A DNA stretch of 11,204 bases from NCBI GenBank assembly GCA_900617975.1, contig UZAE01012923.1, forward strand, positions 1-11,204. Reading direction: 5' to 3'. The stretch comes from Rodentolepis nana (taxonomy: Eukaryota; Platyhelminthes; Cestoda; Cyclophyllidea; Hymenolepididae). The position numbers and the translations under genes are program-made. This document shows, one piece after another, positions 1-9,400 of the stretch (position 1 is the stretch's first letter; each line of letters starts with the position of its first letter). Below the pieces are notes generated by a model. It was given only the letters and a program-made list of their open reading frames with translations. It did no database searches and was not told the origin of the DNA.

Positions 1-56
1 TTTAGCTGACTTCGGGCTTCACAGAGGGAAGGTTCATCAAAGTAGCAGAAAGTCGA

Positions 57-65
57 GGGGCGGGG
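57..65 (+). promoter_or_regulatory. GC box (Sp1-type)
   Basis: GGGGCGGGG is a perfect Sp/KLF-type GC box, close to two consensus splice donors at 125 and 260. Together they could mark a promoter followed by a short untranslated first exon. The motif alone is common, so this is weak evidence. Confidence 0.3.
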
Positions 66-259
66 ATCAGAAGAGCGATTCACAGATGTAAAAGAGGCAG
101 ACAGACACAAAGGTAGAGAAAAAGGTAAGATGAGTACTGTGGAAGGGGTCGAATATGACAACCAGGGGGGTCGTGGTAGTTTGAAGTCAGAAGTCAACTG
201 CCGGTTAATAGACTTTTTTGCCGTATGAGTATACGTTGCCCAGGGTGCACCACGTGGAG

Positions 260-265
260 GTAAGT
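260..265 (+). other. Orphan consensus 5' splice site
   Basis: GTGGAG|GTAAGT matches the full donor consensus, and a second good donor, AAAAAG|GTAAGA, lies at 125. Neither follows a credible coding exon. If used, one could join a non-coding leader exon to the acceptor ending at 2924. The frame is stopped at 2973-2975, so any upstream exon would be untranslated in the main reading frame. Confidence 0.3.
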
Positions 266-284
266 CTATCGCACACCCCACTTT

Positions 285-315
285 AAATAAATAAATAAAT
301 ATCATATCATATCAT
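285..315. repeat. Microsatellites (AAAT)4 and (ATCAT)3
   Basis: Four AAAT units (285-300) run directly into three ATCAT units (301-315). This is a simple compound microsatellite with no sign of function. Confidence 0.9.
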
Positions 316-787
316 GTGCCACCCATACGATATTTCCTGAGATCATTGAGGCAATGTGATGGTCACTTACTCTCAGTCATCTCTGCCTCTGCGAATAGTT
401 CTCCAACGATTGATTCAAGCAGGACTCATGTTTGTGAAGGTGTTTTAGCTCACATGTTGAGCTAATTGAAGAGCGTGAGGCTATTTCTATATATATTACA
501 TCAAGGATTTAAAACTACATTTCTTACCACGGTTTAGTGTTACTTACCAGAAATCTGTTTTGTAAGTTTTGGTAAAAATTCGATCCTATTGCTTTAAACT
601 GCGTATCATATTTAGAGTCGGGTTAGCGTATAGAGCCTGAGAAAGATAAATCAAACATTCCGCTAATTCAGAGACAATAAATTTTGGTCAGCAAATGAAT
701 AATTGGATTCAAGTGTTGAAGGTAGTTGTGCTTTACTAATGAAATCCCTAAGAGCTTACTACTGGGATGTAGAGTGTATTATGCACA

Positions 788-799
788 AGGTCATGACCT
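788..799. promoter_or_regulatory. Palindromic nuclear-receptor element (IR0, TREpal type)
   Basis: AGGTCATGACCT is two AGGTCA half-sites in inverted orientation with no spacer. It is flanked by A and T that extend the perfect palindrome to 14 bp (787-800). The same 12-mer is the classic synthetic palindromic thyroid-hormone response element and can be bound by several nuclear receptors. It lies about 2.2 kb upstream of the coding start. Binding is inferred only from the motif. Confidence 0.4.
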
Positions 800-1626
800 T
801 CAATTTTATTAGACTGAGTTGTAGCACCAAGTCACAATAATCTGACATTGATAAAGGATTAACCAATCGATGTCAAGTTGATACATGAACTATGCCAAAC
901 CAGTCCAGTTGCATCTTTCGCTCAAACATTACCCTCCTTCCGTCATACAATCTGGTTCTCCAGTTTCAACTTTATATCCACCCTTTTCTCTGTGGAAATC
1001 GTCAGTTCTGAGAAAGGTTGGGATCTCCTCTTAGCCTTGCAGATCAGTGGATTTATCTAGCTTACCCAGTTTGCAAAGGTAACTTTTGGAGCACAAATTC
1101 TGTAGCATCTTTTTTCACATGTTTTGCCAAGACGTTCCAAGGCGTTATTACTTCTGGTCTGATCGTATTTTTAAGTAATATTTCCGCTCTTATTTAAGAT
1201 AGTTTTACCTCATTCATCCTCATTCATTCAATATGTCCTTGTAAGCTTTGAGTGCAACAGCATTCATGACTATTTTATTTGAAGCACTTCTATTGTCTTG
1301 ACATTGGCGTTCACTGTCCACTTTAGACAGAAAATGCTCAGCATTTTGTTAACACTGACTGACAATTCTAAATTGGCTGGACTCTTTAGCCAACTCACTC
1401 ATCTACCACTGACTAATTTAGTACGTAAAATCCAAAGGGGGTGTCTTAGATGCATTAATCACTCTTCCAGTAAGAACAGTACTTCGGGTGAGAAACCTCT
1501 CGAACATTGTCTAGCCTTAATTTCGTAAAAAAGTATAGAGCTCTCAGTTAGTACACTGCATTGTCATCAAGATGGCGCAAAATTTACTAAAAATTAGAAA
1601 AAATGTCATCTGAAAATTGCAATGAC

Positions 1627-1664
1627 CACACATACGCGCACGCACACACACACCCACGTACACA
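1627..1664. repeat. AC-rich simple repeat
   Basis: An interrupted CA/CG/AC dinucleotide tract with a core of alternating C and A at 1641-1653. Alternating purine-pyrimidine runs like this are length-variable microsatellites and can adopt Z-DNA. Confidence 0.85.
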
Positions 1665-2198
1665 GATTTGATTAAATTTGAGCAAAACCTTAGCCTGTTC
1701 CAATCGATTAAAACCATTTCATGTCATCAATGACAGCGGATTTACATTTGTTAACAGTGACTTTAGCAGAACATGGAGTTATGCATACCCCAGACCTCAC
1801 AATTGAAATAAGTAATACTCTCTGGAACACCAAGCTTGCTAACAAGATTGCTTGTTAAAGCCGTCATTTCATGGTGTGTCTAAACATGTAGTAGTGATAT
1901 AATCTACTTATTCAGATTTAGATAATAGAACATAAGAACACAACACGATTTTAATAGTGGTATAATGAAAATGGCAATGCACATTGGAACCACAAAATCT
2001 CGACCGCAAATTGCCCAATTTTTATAAAGAAGGCGCAAGACAAAGGCTTAGTAAAGGTCATGTCAGAACACTACAAATTAACCCAACTTTTGGCCTTATT
2101 ATTTCCGCTGTTGGTAGATATGACAACCACAGATGACAATTTTAATTACTTTCATTCATCAGCTGCTCAGCTATATCAAAACTCATGACATCAGTTTT

Positions 2199-2205
2199 AT
2201 ATATA

Positions 2206-2236
<31 letters not shown>

Positions 2237-2240
2237 TTAA
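2199..2240. repeat. AT-rich simple repeat
   Basis: Alternating T and A with occasional AAAT interruptions, ending in a nearly pure AT dinucleotide run. Likely a length-variable microsatellite. It contains TATAAA-like words by composition only, so I do not call a TATA box. Confidence 0.9.
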
Positions 2241-2679
2241 TTTGAATGTATTTTAATTTTAGCCAGTGATATTTTTGCTATAATGTAGATCTTAATAGAT
2301 TGAAGCATTTTAAGAAGCCACTCTTGAATAAGGCAAGAATATCAACTTAAATTACTTAAATTGTATTTCAGTAGCGATTGTTTGGTCAAAAAGAATGAAG
2401 GGCATGGGAAAACCCAGTGTTGACATTATAGAGTACGGAAGTATCAACTCGCCATGGTGACTATAAGCACATGTACACTCAAAGTCAACGCATGGCTGAA
2501 ACACAAACGTGACAGTCATAAACGCGTAGTAGTTTGGTTAAAAGCGCGTTCTATCGACCTCGCCTTAAGCGTACAACACGATTCACCAATCCGCGTAGAG
2601 ATCAATAGGTATGTAGTTAAGCTTGCATCTGATTGGTAAGCCTAGTCATCGGGGCATTGGTCAGATATAATTAGCCGTC

Positions 2680-2860
2680 ATACAGTGCATATGCGTATGC
2701 GCAGATCACGTCACGCGTGCATCGACGGTCGTTACACTGCGTAACCTAGTGACACGTGTGCACTCAAGGACATACTACCGCACCAGCACGCAATCTAATA
2801 CGTACGCACCTCACGACATTCACACACCCTGCAATTGCGTGAAATGACGTGTTTCTTTAG
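2680..2860 (+). promoter_or_regulatory. CpG-richer candidate promoter with CRE-like sites
   Basis: This stretch has many CpG dinucleotides compared with the AT-rich DNA around it and ends about 65 bases before the exon-1 acceptor. It contains the CRE-type heptamer TGACGTG twice, in opposite orientations: 2845-2851 on plus and 2707-2713 on minus. An E-box CACGTG lies at 2753-2758. bZIP and bHLH factors bind such words. No TATA box or initiator is evident. Promoter activity is inferred from composition, motifs and position. Confidence 0.35.
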
Positions 2861-2981
2861 TTGAAACTCACCCTGTGTATTGTGTACTGCGTTGCTAAAT
2901 GCTCCATCTTCATTTCTTTTTCAGACAGCGTTTACGATTCTACAATTGCAGTGATAGAACAATTGAATTTATTGATGTCTA

Positions 2982-3419
2982 ATGGTGGTATTCAACGTCT
3001 TTCCTGCAATGTCTTCTTCCGTACCTGCAGCAAACACTAGTAATAATAGCAGCAAATCTACGTCTTCCCCCTCCTCTAGTTCTTCAGCCAATAGCTCTGA
3101 TTTTACCAAGGAGCAATGGTTGGAGCTACTTCGTATCCTCCCTAGCACTAGCCTCGTGAACCTTCAATTGGCCTGGAAGGAGTTTGTCGAAGAGACAACA
3201 GGACAACACAACCCTGAACAAAAGACTCTTCTTCCAGATGCCTCCACTCTAGTACGCGCTGTGGGAGTTGATCAAAATGAACTGACTCAGAATGCCTATG
3301 ACAGACTCCGGTTTGATGCTCTCCTTAAGCAACAATTGGATTTAGAAAGTAAAGCCATAGAACAGCCCAACGGTTTAGATGCTCTTGCAGCAGCTGCACT
3401 TGCAAACACCAACACAGAG
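2982..3419 (+). CDS. Coding exon 1 (residues 1-146), N-terminal region
   Basis: The ATG at 2982 is the first in this frame after an in-frame TGA at 2973-2975. A second in-frame ATG at 3009 (residue 10, followed by SSS) could be the real start, and neither has an ideal start context. Residues 10-39 are a Ser/Asn tract. Residues 41-71 (beginning FTKEQWLELLRILP) are the least simple part of the N-terminus and look like amphipathic helix, a possible activation or partner-binding segment. Residues 105-125 are again helical and Gln/Leu-rich, followed by an Ala run (134-141). I do not recognise a named domain. The exon ends at Glu146 on a strong donor, GAG|GTAAGC. If the intron were retained, nine extra residues would precede a stop at 3447-3449. 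The acceptor TTTCTTTTTCAG ending at 2924 probably starts this exon, making 2925-2981 leader. Confidence 0.8.
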
Positions 3420-6400
3420 GTAAGCGAGCACTGTCTTTTTCTAAATTAGAGTAATTTTGTCTTATCGGGGAGACGGTACACGCCCATATGACCTATATTC
3501 TAAATGAATCATACATTTATTTGTCTACCTAGGGAAAATGATAACGCCTATAGTTGCTATGACACTCTGTAGTCTTAGCAACCATGGGCGTTATTACAAC
3601 CTGTTACGTAAGTAAGTTGGGCGGTCGGGTGAGATTAAGTCGCTTATTTTGCGTTTTCTCAAAGCCATAAATGGTTGATAATCGGAAGACCGGGTAAGTA
3701 GCCAACAGGAGTCGAAGTGAGGCACACGCACAAATGGCCTTGGTGTGCTGGTATTAGTGATCGCCTATTTGTGCATTGTTTATATATGTGCACATTATGT
3801 GCTTAGCATATACAACTACAGGCGTGCAAATACATCGGTTTAAAGGACCAGAAATGTCTTATTCACTTCTTATTTGTGTTTTGTGCTTAATTTTTAATGC
3901 TGTTTAACAAGTGGTTTTGCAAAACAACAGGTATGAGAAGAGCTCAAAACGTGAAAACCACATGCTTTAGTGCTAGCGTTAGTCATTCTCTATTTACATG
4001 TGAAATGCTGTGTTTATCCACTTGATTATCGATTTTTCTTTATCAACGTCAGCTGAGTTCTGCTCAGTTTGGGTCTTAAGTCGCTTTATCAATTGGAATC
4101 GCGCGGTTTCAATCGCTCCAATTCCCTGTCACCCTAAACTTCCCATTTTGTGTCTACTTTTTTTCGAACCCGTGACAATTTGGTAGAATAATACATTGAC
4201 CCAATTAGGTGTTTTGGCCTTAGCATTAGATATTGATTTTTACAATGTACCGTTCAGTGTGGAGCAGCTTGTTTAGTTTCCCAATAGCCCACCTTTTGGA
4301 TGCTTTATCTGAGTTTATGCGCCCTTAAATTTGAGATAAGTGGAGATTGAGAGAAATCCTTGTGACTAATCATGTGGTGGCTACGTGCTACTTGCCATGG
4401 GTTTGATCTAGGCGTATTTAGCATAGCTAAAGCCAGTGAACCCAAACAGAACGGAATTGCAGGTGATGGTTGTGCTCTATGAATGAGTCATGCCTATTTG
4501 ATGATCTGAATTATGCAAACTAGTGAAGTGGTGCTAATTAACGCTTTTGATATTGATTAGGAGATTCCAAAAAGTGTGCAATGACCTCATTATACGGAGC
4601 TGACTCATTTACCACCTGAGATCATTTTGGATATAAACTGGGCATATAGAATGACTAACCTTTAGTGTGACTCACTTAGGTCTTGTGGACATTCCTTATT
4701 GGTCCATTCCTAGCATTTACCTTAGCACAGAGTGATTAGTCATCAAGTAGATTTTTGTATGCGCTCGCAGCCGATGTGTTTCATCAAAAATATTTAAAAT
4801 TTCGACCTAAAAGTAGTTTCTTTATTTTATAATTCTTGACCTCCATCTATTTGACAGTTGATAAGAAAAGAAAGGTAGTTGAATTAACACTTTTCACAAT
4901 CCACATTTTGTCAATTACTCAAATGTGTCGGGTATGCGAAACTTTTACTTAAAAGATCAATTCAACTAGTTCCTTTCTTCAGCCACATTGGGAGTTTTGC
5001 GAACTCAAAAGGATACTAGTTCGACGCCAAAAGGGTTAATGGCATTCATCATGCTATCATTTACTACACCGCATTCTCGGTAATGAAAAGTGCTACTTTC
5101 TTACATGATTGAGAATTTAAAGTTGTCTATTGATTATATGGACTAATCGATATTTATCTGGTTTTCCAAAAACCTGATTTCCAAAATAGTGCTTATTTGT
5201 ATGACAAACTATCGTAACAATTGAATTTCAAGTTAGTCACCTGAATTTACGCTACAACTATTTCATTTACCACAATTAGAACTGTTATCATGCGTGACCT
5301 TAAAACGTGTTACCAATTCGTCTCTAATTCCCTGTTGTGTAGTGGTATCGCGTGGTAAATAAGGCCAACATAATAACTTGCTCTACGGGGCATTTTTATG
5401 GATGGTTTCGGATATTGTGGTTATTATCAATAAGTGGGTCTGATGGGTGCATACAAATTACAAAAACAGCACTCTCCCATAGGTGCGCCCCCAATGACGA
5501 CGAGTATATTCCAACTCCAATGCACCCTAGCCTATTAACTAATTGGTAATGAAATGTCACTTTTTTGATCACAATCGTGTTGAACTGGGTCAAATATAAG
5601 AGCGCTACAATCGTCATTGATCTGAAGTGACTTTTCAAATGGAGCAAGAGATCACATGAACTATCTGGCGTAGTTACGCTTTACCCACTCTATTGCGTAA
5701 TTTCTTAATACGCTCCACTAAATAACGCAGTTCACCCCCTCAAGTTCAAAACAGGGATCTTGTTTTCACTTATTATTTAAAATTGAAAATATTCATTAGT
5801 CCCCCCCCCCCCCCCCCCCTAATTTTCCACTATTAGCGCGCATTGATTTTGAAAACTACTTATTTATATTTAAGTAGTTTCATGTCTATGATAGTCATTA
5901 CTATATTCTAGACCAATGTGACTTCAACATCAGCGGTTACTGTGTATCAAGGCAAGCCGGTGCCCGGCACCAGTCTGGTGGCCATTCCATTCACTCCCCA
6001 AATAACTCCTGCCATTTTAGGCGGCTTCAAGTCTGACTCAAGTCAACGTCAGTCACCAACTATCCGAGAAACACCCAAAAGACTAGCTGCTACCAGAGCC
6101 GAAGCAGAACAAGCGGCTCAAGTTCACGGCAGCAGTTCTAATGAGTCGATTAAACGAAGTCGCCTTTCTAATGACGGCTCGGTGGAGGACATGGACACCT
6201 CTAACCCCCTATCTCAGATATCTACCACCGGAAATCTACTTCTTTCAAATGGAACCCTATCAGCTGTTGCCTCCTTAAAACCAGATCCGGAAGGTATCAA
6301 CTCCAGCTATTCCTTCCAAACTAACACGCAAGACATCTCCGGAAACTGGAACCTTCATACTTCATCATCTGTGAATGCGCCTGCTAGTACAAGCAGTGGA

Positions 6401-9400
6401 GTAACTACTGCTGAATGCAATCGCAGGCGGGCTAGGGACGAGGGTGTAAGTACTTATTGCGTAAATTTTGCCCCTGAACATACACTAAGCCAATAGGATC
6501 ATTCAGTAGCCGAAAGTCACCTTGAGTTAAGCAGGAATCAACTTGGCCATGATTCACTCCAATAGAACCGGAGGAAATAACACGTTGTGCTATTTTTGCC
6601 CTCCCTCTCTCCTCCCTTCCTCTCCCTTTCTTCTGGCTGAATTTCTCAGCTGCTGTCCAGAAGCCTGCCTTTTATGGCTCCTTGTTGATTGGTTAGTCTG
6701 ATGCACGCGCAAGTGCGCACATGTGAACGTTAATGCGTGATTATGTGTGCGTTCGTGCTGGTCACGCGCGCCCTCGCCGTTCGTGAGTCAACCAGTGAGG
6801 TGTCGCGTTGTCCGCACGCTCCGTGTGCATGCGTCGACGTTCAATTGCGAGTCAAGGTCTTCCCCATCAGCTGACGGGCGTACGCAATCGCGTGCTCTGT
6901 ATAACGCTTTCCATGTCCAGCACACTATGGGTTTTAAGATGGGATTAGAATAATGCCAGGGGTAATAATTATTTCCCTTATCAATAACCCAGCCACTGCT
7001 ACTTTTTGGCCGGAGTTAGTGATTGATTGAGGCCTGGGCAAACAAACTGCTTATTTACGTTTCATTTAGCTTTAGGAATTATCAACTTATTTCCCTATTA
7101 GTGAACTAAATTTAATTAACAACAATGGCAAGCTTAATAGTTAACGCACGACGTGTAATGAAGATGGCAAGTTCTTTGAAAATAAACAGTGAAATACATG
7201 TAGTTTACAATTATGTGTATTCGTAAATGCCCAATTATAACATTGTAATTAGAAGCTTCGGGTAGTGTAAGGGTCTAGTGATTCATTTCTAATCTCAAGT
7301 GTCGAGAAACTCAAACCTTCTAGAATGCCTCCGTAGTGGTGAAATAGCCTTTTAGTTGACATGTATTTCATTTTCCACATTTGCGATGTTCCATCTCGGA
7401 AAACTCTAAAGACGTTTCCAGTATTAGGGACTATTCTTGAACGTGATTCAATCGGCTGCATACGAATTTCAGATGGTCCTTACTCTATCTTAAAAGTGGA
7501 ATCATTTGTCCAACCGTAAAGATTATTATTTTGTGGAACAGGAATGTGGGAATGATAAATGCATTTTATTCGCATGTAGTTAAAAGAATTTAGGGTAACT
7601 TACTAATCGGTTTTGCATGTAGAGTGTTCTAGAGCTTGGTTAGCGTCTGACGATATGTAGTGGAGTCGATAAACAAGAATATCTTCCCAATGTAGAGGTT
7701 AAGTTAGAGGTGGAAATGGATCTTGAAATTTGTAAGTAAGGTAACAAGACCACGAAAGGCGAGTTGGAACAAGGTGACTCAGTGAATGACACAGCTTAGT
7801 AACTTTCGGCATAATAACCAGATGGATCAGCTGATAGATACGAAATTCAGATTAAGCGTAAAATAGAGATGTCGAGATTTGCACCTTTTTTTGCAAATGA
7901 GTGCTAGACTGAATTATGTACCCCCCCCCGTTTCTTGCTCATGATTCAGATAACTGAAGACGAGGCAGCAAGGCGGGAGAAACGACGAGAGCGGAATCGC
8001 GTGGCAGCGGCAAAATGCCGTCAGAATCGACAGAACCAAATCGAGGATTTGAAGTCTCGACGCAAGATGCTCGAGGACGAGGGTAACCAAGTGAGGCAAC
8101 TTCTCGAAAACGCCAAACGGCAGAAACAGCAATATGAAGAATTGCTCAAGAACCACGCGGTGAGTGTTCTCATTCTCTTCTAATTGTGGCTTTTGCTTTA
8201 AAGCGAGCTCTTGAAATGGTACTCAGGCACCCTCGTGAAGACGTTTTCTACCACTTGAGTGAAGTGAGAGAGAGAGAGAGATAGAGAGTAACTTGCAGTC
8301 TCTTGCTAAGAAAAACTCATGCTCATCTCTCATTACTTCATTACCTAAGTTTAACCAATTACTGATTATTCCACTAATTAGTTGTGCACCAATGCTCATT
8401 CAGCATTTTGCCTATACCAAATGCGTTGTCTATGTACTGGGCTCAGAGTAAAACTGCAATTATGCAAGATTCATAAAGTTTCATCTTGATCTTCGGGGTA
8501 ATGGAGGCAATTTATTATGGAATTAGAAAGGAGTGACTAAAAAACGGGTTAAGCGCGTTCCTGTAACCCATCCTCTACAGCCGTCTTAAATCACACGCGG
8601 TCAGCGGTTCAGATTAGATGCCCCTCCCACTTCAGAAAAATGCGTTCATTCACCATCTAGTCAATTAACCAGCTCCTCAATTGTTTGATAACTTCAAAGT
8701 AGAATTGACAAAAAGAGGATCTTAATTTTTCGTGCCAGTTTTAGAGGTAATTGATATCCCCATTAGAATGTAGCTTGAAGTATGGATGAATGAATTATCG
8801 AGGGGCGACCTTTTCTAGCACAAATTTCTGCAGAAAAGTAGTATTGAATAGCTCCGCTGAACAGTTAATCATTCTGTTCACTGGTGGCATGCTGATCGGA
8901 TGTGACCTCTGGAATACATACATTGACCACTACACCATTCCGGATCTTTTTAGCCCAAGTTGGTGAAATCATTTCTTCCAAAAGATTCATACCTTTTTAT
9001 TAGTAATAAAACACGAAAGTAAATTAAAGGCCTATAGCTCAACGTTATCTCCTCTAAGCAATCTTTTATTGTTTCCTTGAATTTGTAGAGAAATGGTTGT
9101 CCAACTGCTCAGCAGTATTATCAGGACGGAAGTCTCATTTTGCCTCTCTCAAGCGGTAACACCACCGTCTCAAGACAACAACCTGTAACAGCTTCTATCG
9201 ATCTCTCCTCTATGACGCCGGTTCAAACCAGCCTACAGATCCTTCAGTCCTCAAGCACCCACCAAATTGCCCTTCCTACCACCACCACCACCGCCGTGAT
9301 TAAACCAGAGGCCCCTAGTTCGAGTCAATCGTTTGTCCCTGCTCTACGACCGAGCAGCCTCCCCTTGGTTAACTCCACCAAGATCGAAATTCCTACTCCC

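Larger units (their letters stand above)
1..2924 (+). other. 5' flanking DNA or leader region, no convincing protein-coding gene
   Basis: No open frame here looks like a protein: the longest are 60-76 codons and low in plausibility. What it holds: a GC box (57-65), two strong splice donors near the start (125 and 260), an E-box CACGTG at 251-256, AAAT and ATCAT microsatellites (285-315), a small hairpin (445-465), a palindromic nuclear-receptor element (788-799), an AC-rich repeat (1627-1664), an AT repeat (2199-2240) and a CpG-richer stretch from about 2500 to 2850 next to the first coding exon. It may be promoter sequence throughout, or partly a long intron after a leader exon. Confidence 0.6.
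3420..5911 (+). other. Intron 1 (2492 bp, phase 0)
   Basis: Runs from donor GTAAGC to acceptor TATATTCTAG. No internal exon is evident. It contains an imperfect hairpin soon after the donor (3539-3596), three perfect AP-1 sites at 4484, 4601 and 4668, a half-CRE ACGTCA at 4046-4051, a C19 tract (5801-5819) and a perfect 10-bp inverted repeat (5853-5880) close to the acceptor. The short open frames at 5352-5647 on both strands look like chance. Confidence 0.82.
6446..7949 (+). other. Intron 2 (1504 bp, phase 0)
   Basis: Runs from GTAAGT to ATTCAG. It holds a pyrimidine-rich run (about 6599-6633), a CpG-rich patch (about 6700-6900), AP-1 sites at 6784-6790 and 7775-7781, and a C9 run (7921-7929) next to the acceptor. 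The short open frames at 6747-6953 and 7249-7461 have no recognisable protein features. The first follows the CpG-rich patch and is likely a composition effect. Confidence 0.82.

Noticed and set aside
1298..1528. 76-codon open frame containing C-x2-C and SGEKP, suggestive of a zinc-finger linker
   Set aside because: The C-x2-C is not followed by the spaced histidines of a C2H2 finger before GEKP, and the rest has no finger pattern. Coincidence is likelier.
2199..2240. TATA box in the AT repeat
   Set aside because: TATA-like words arise from the repeat itself and lie about 700 bases before the exon-1 acceptor with no initiator context.
2454..2639. 61-codon open frame upstream of the gene
   Set aside because: No domain, no splice signals placing it in the mRNA, and not contiguous in frame with exon 1.
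5352..5647. Overlapping open frames on both strands in intron 1
   Set aside because: Neither shows domain or composition typical of coding sequence, and no flanking splice sites fit the gene's frame.
7914..8156. Minus-strand 80-codon frame opposite the bZIP exon
   Set aside because: Antisense shadow of a strongly conserved-looking bZIP coding exon.
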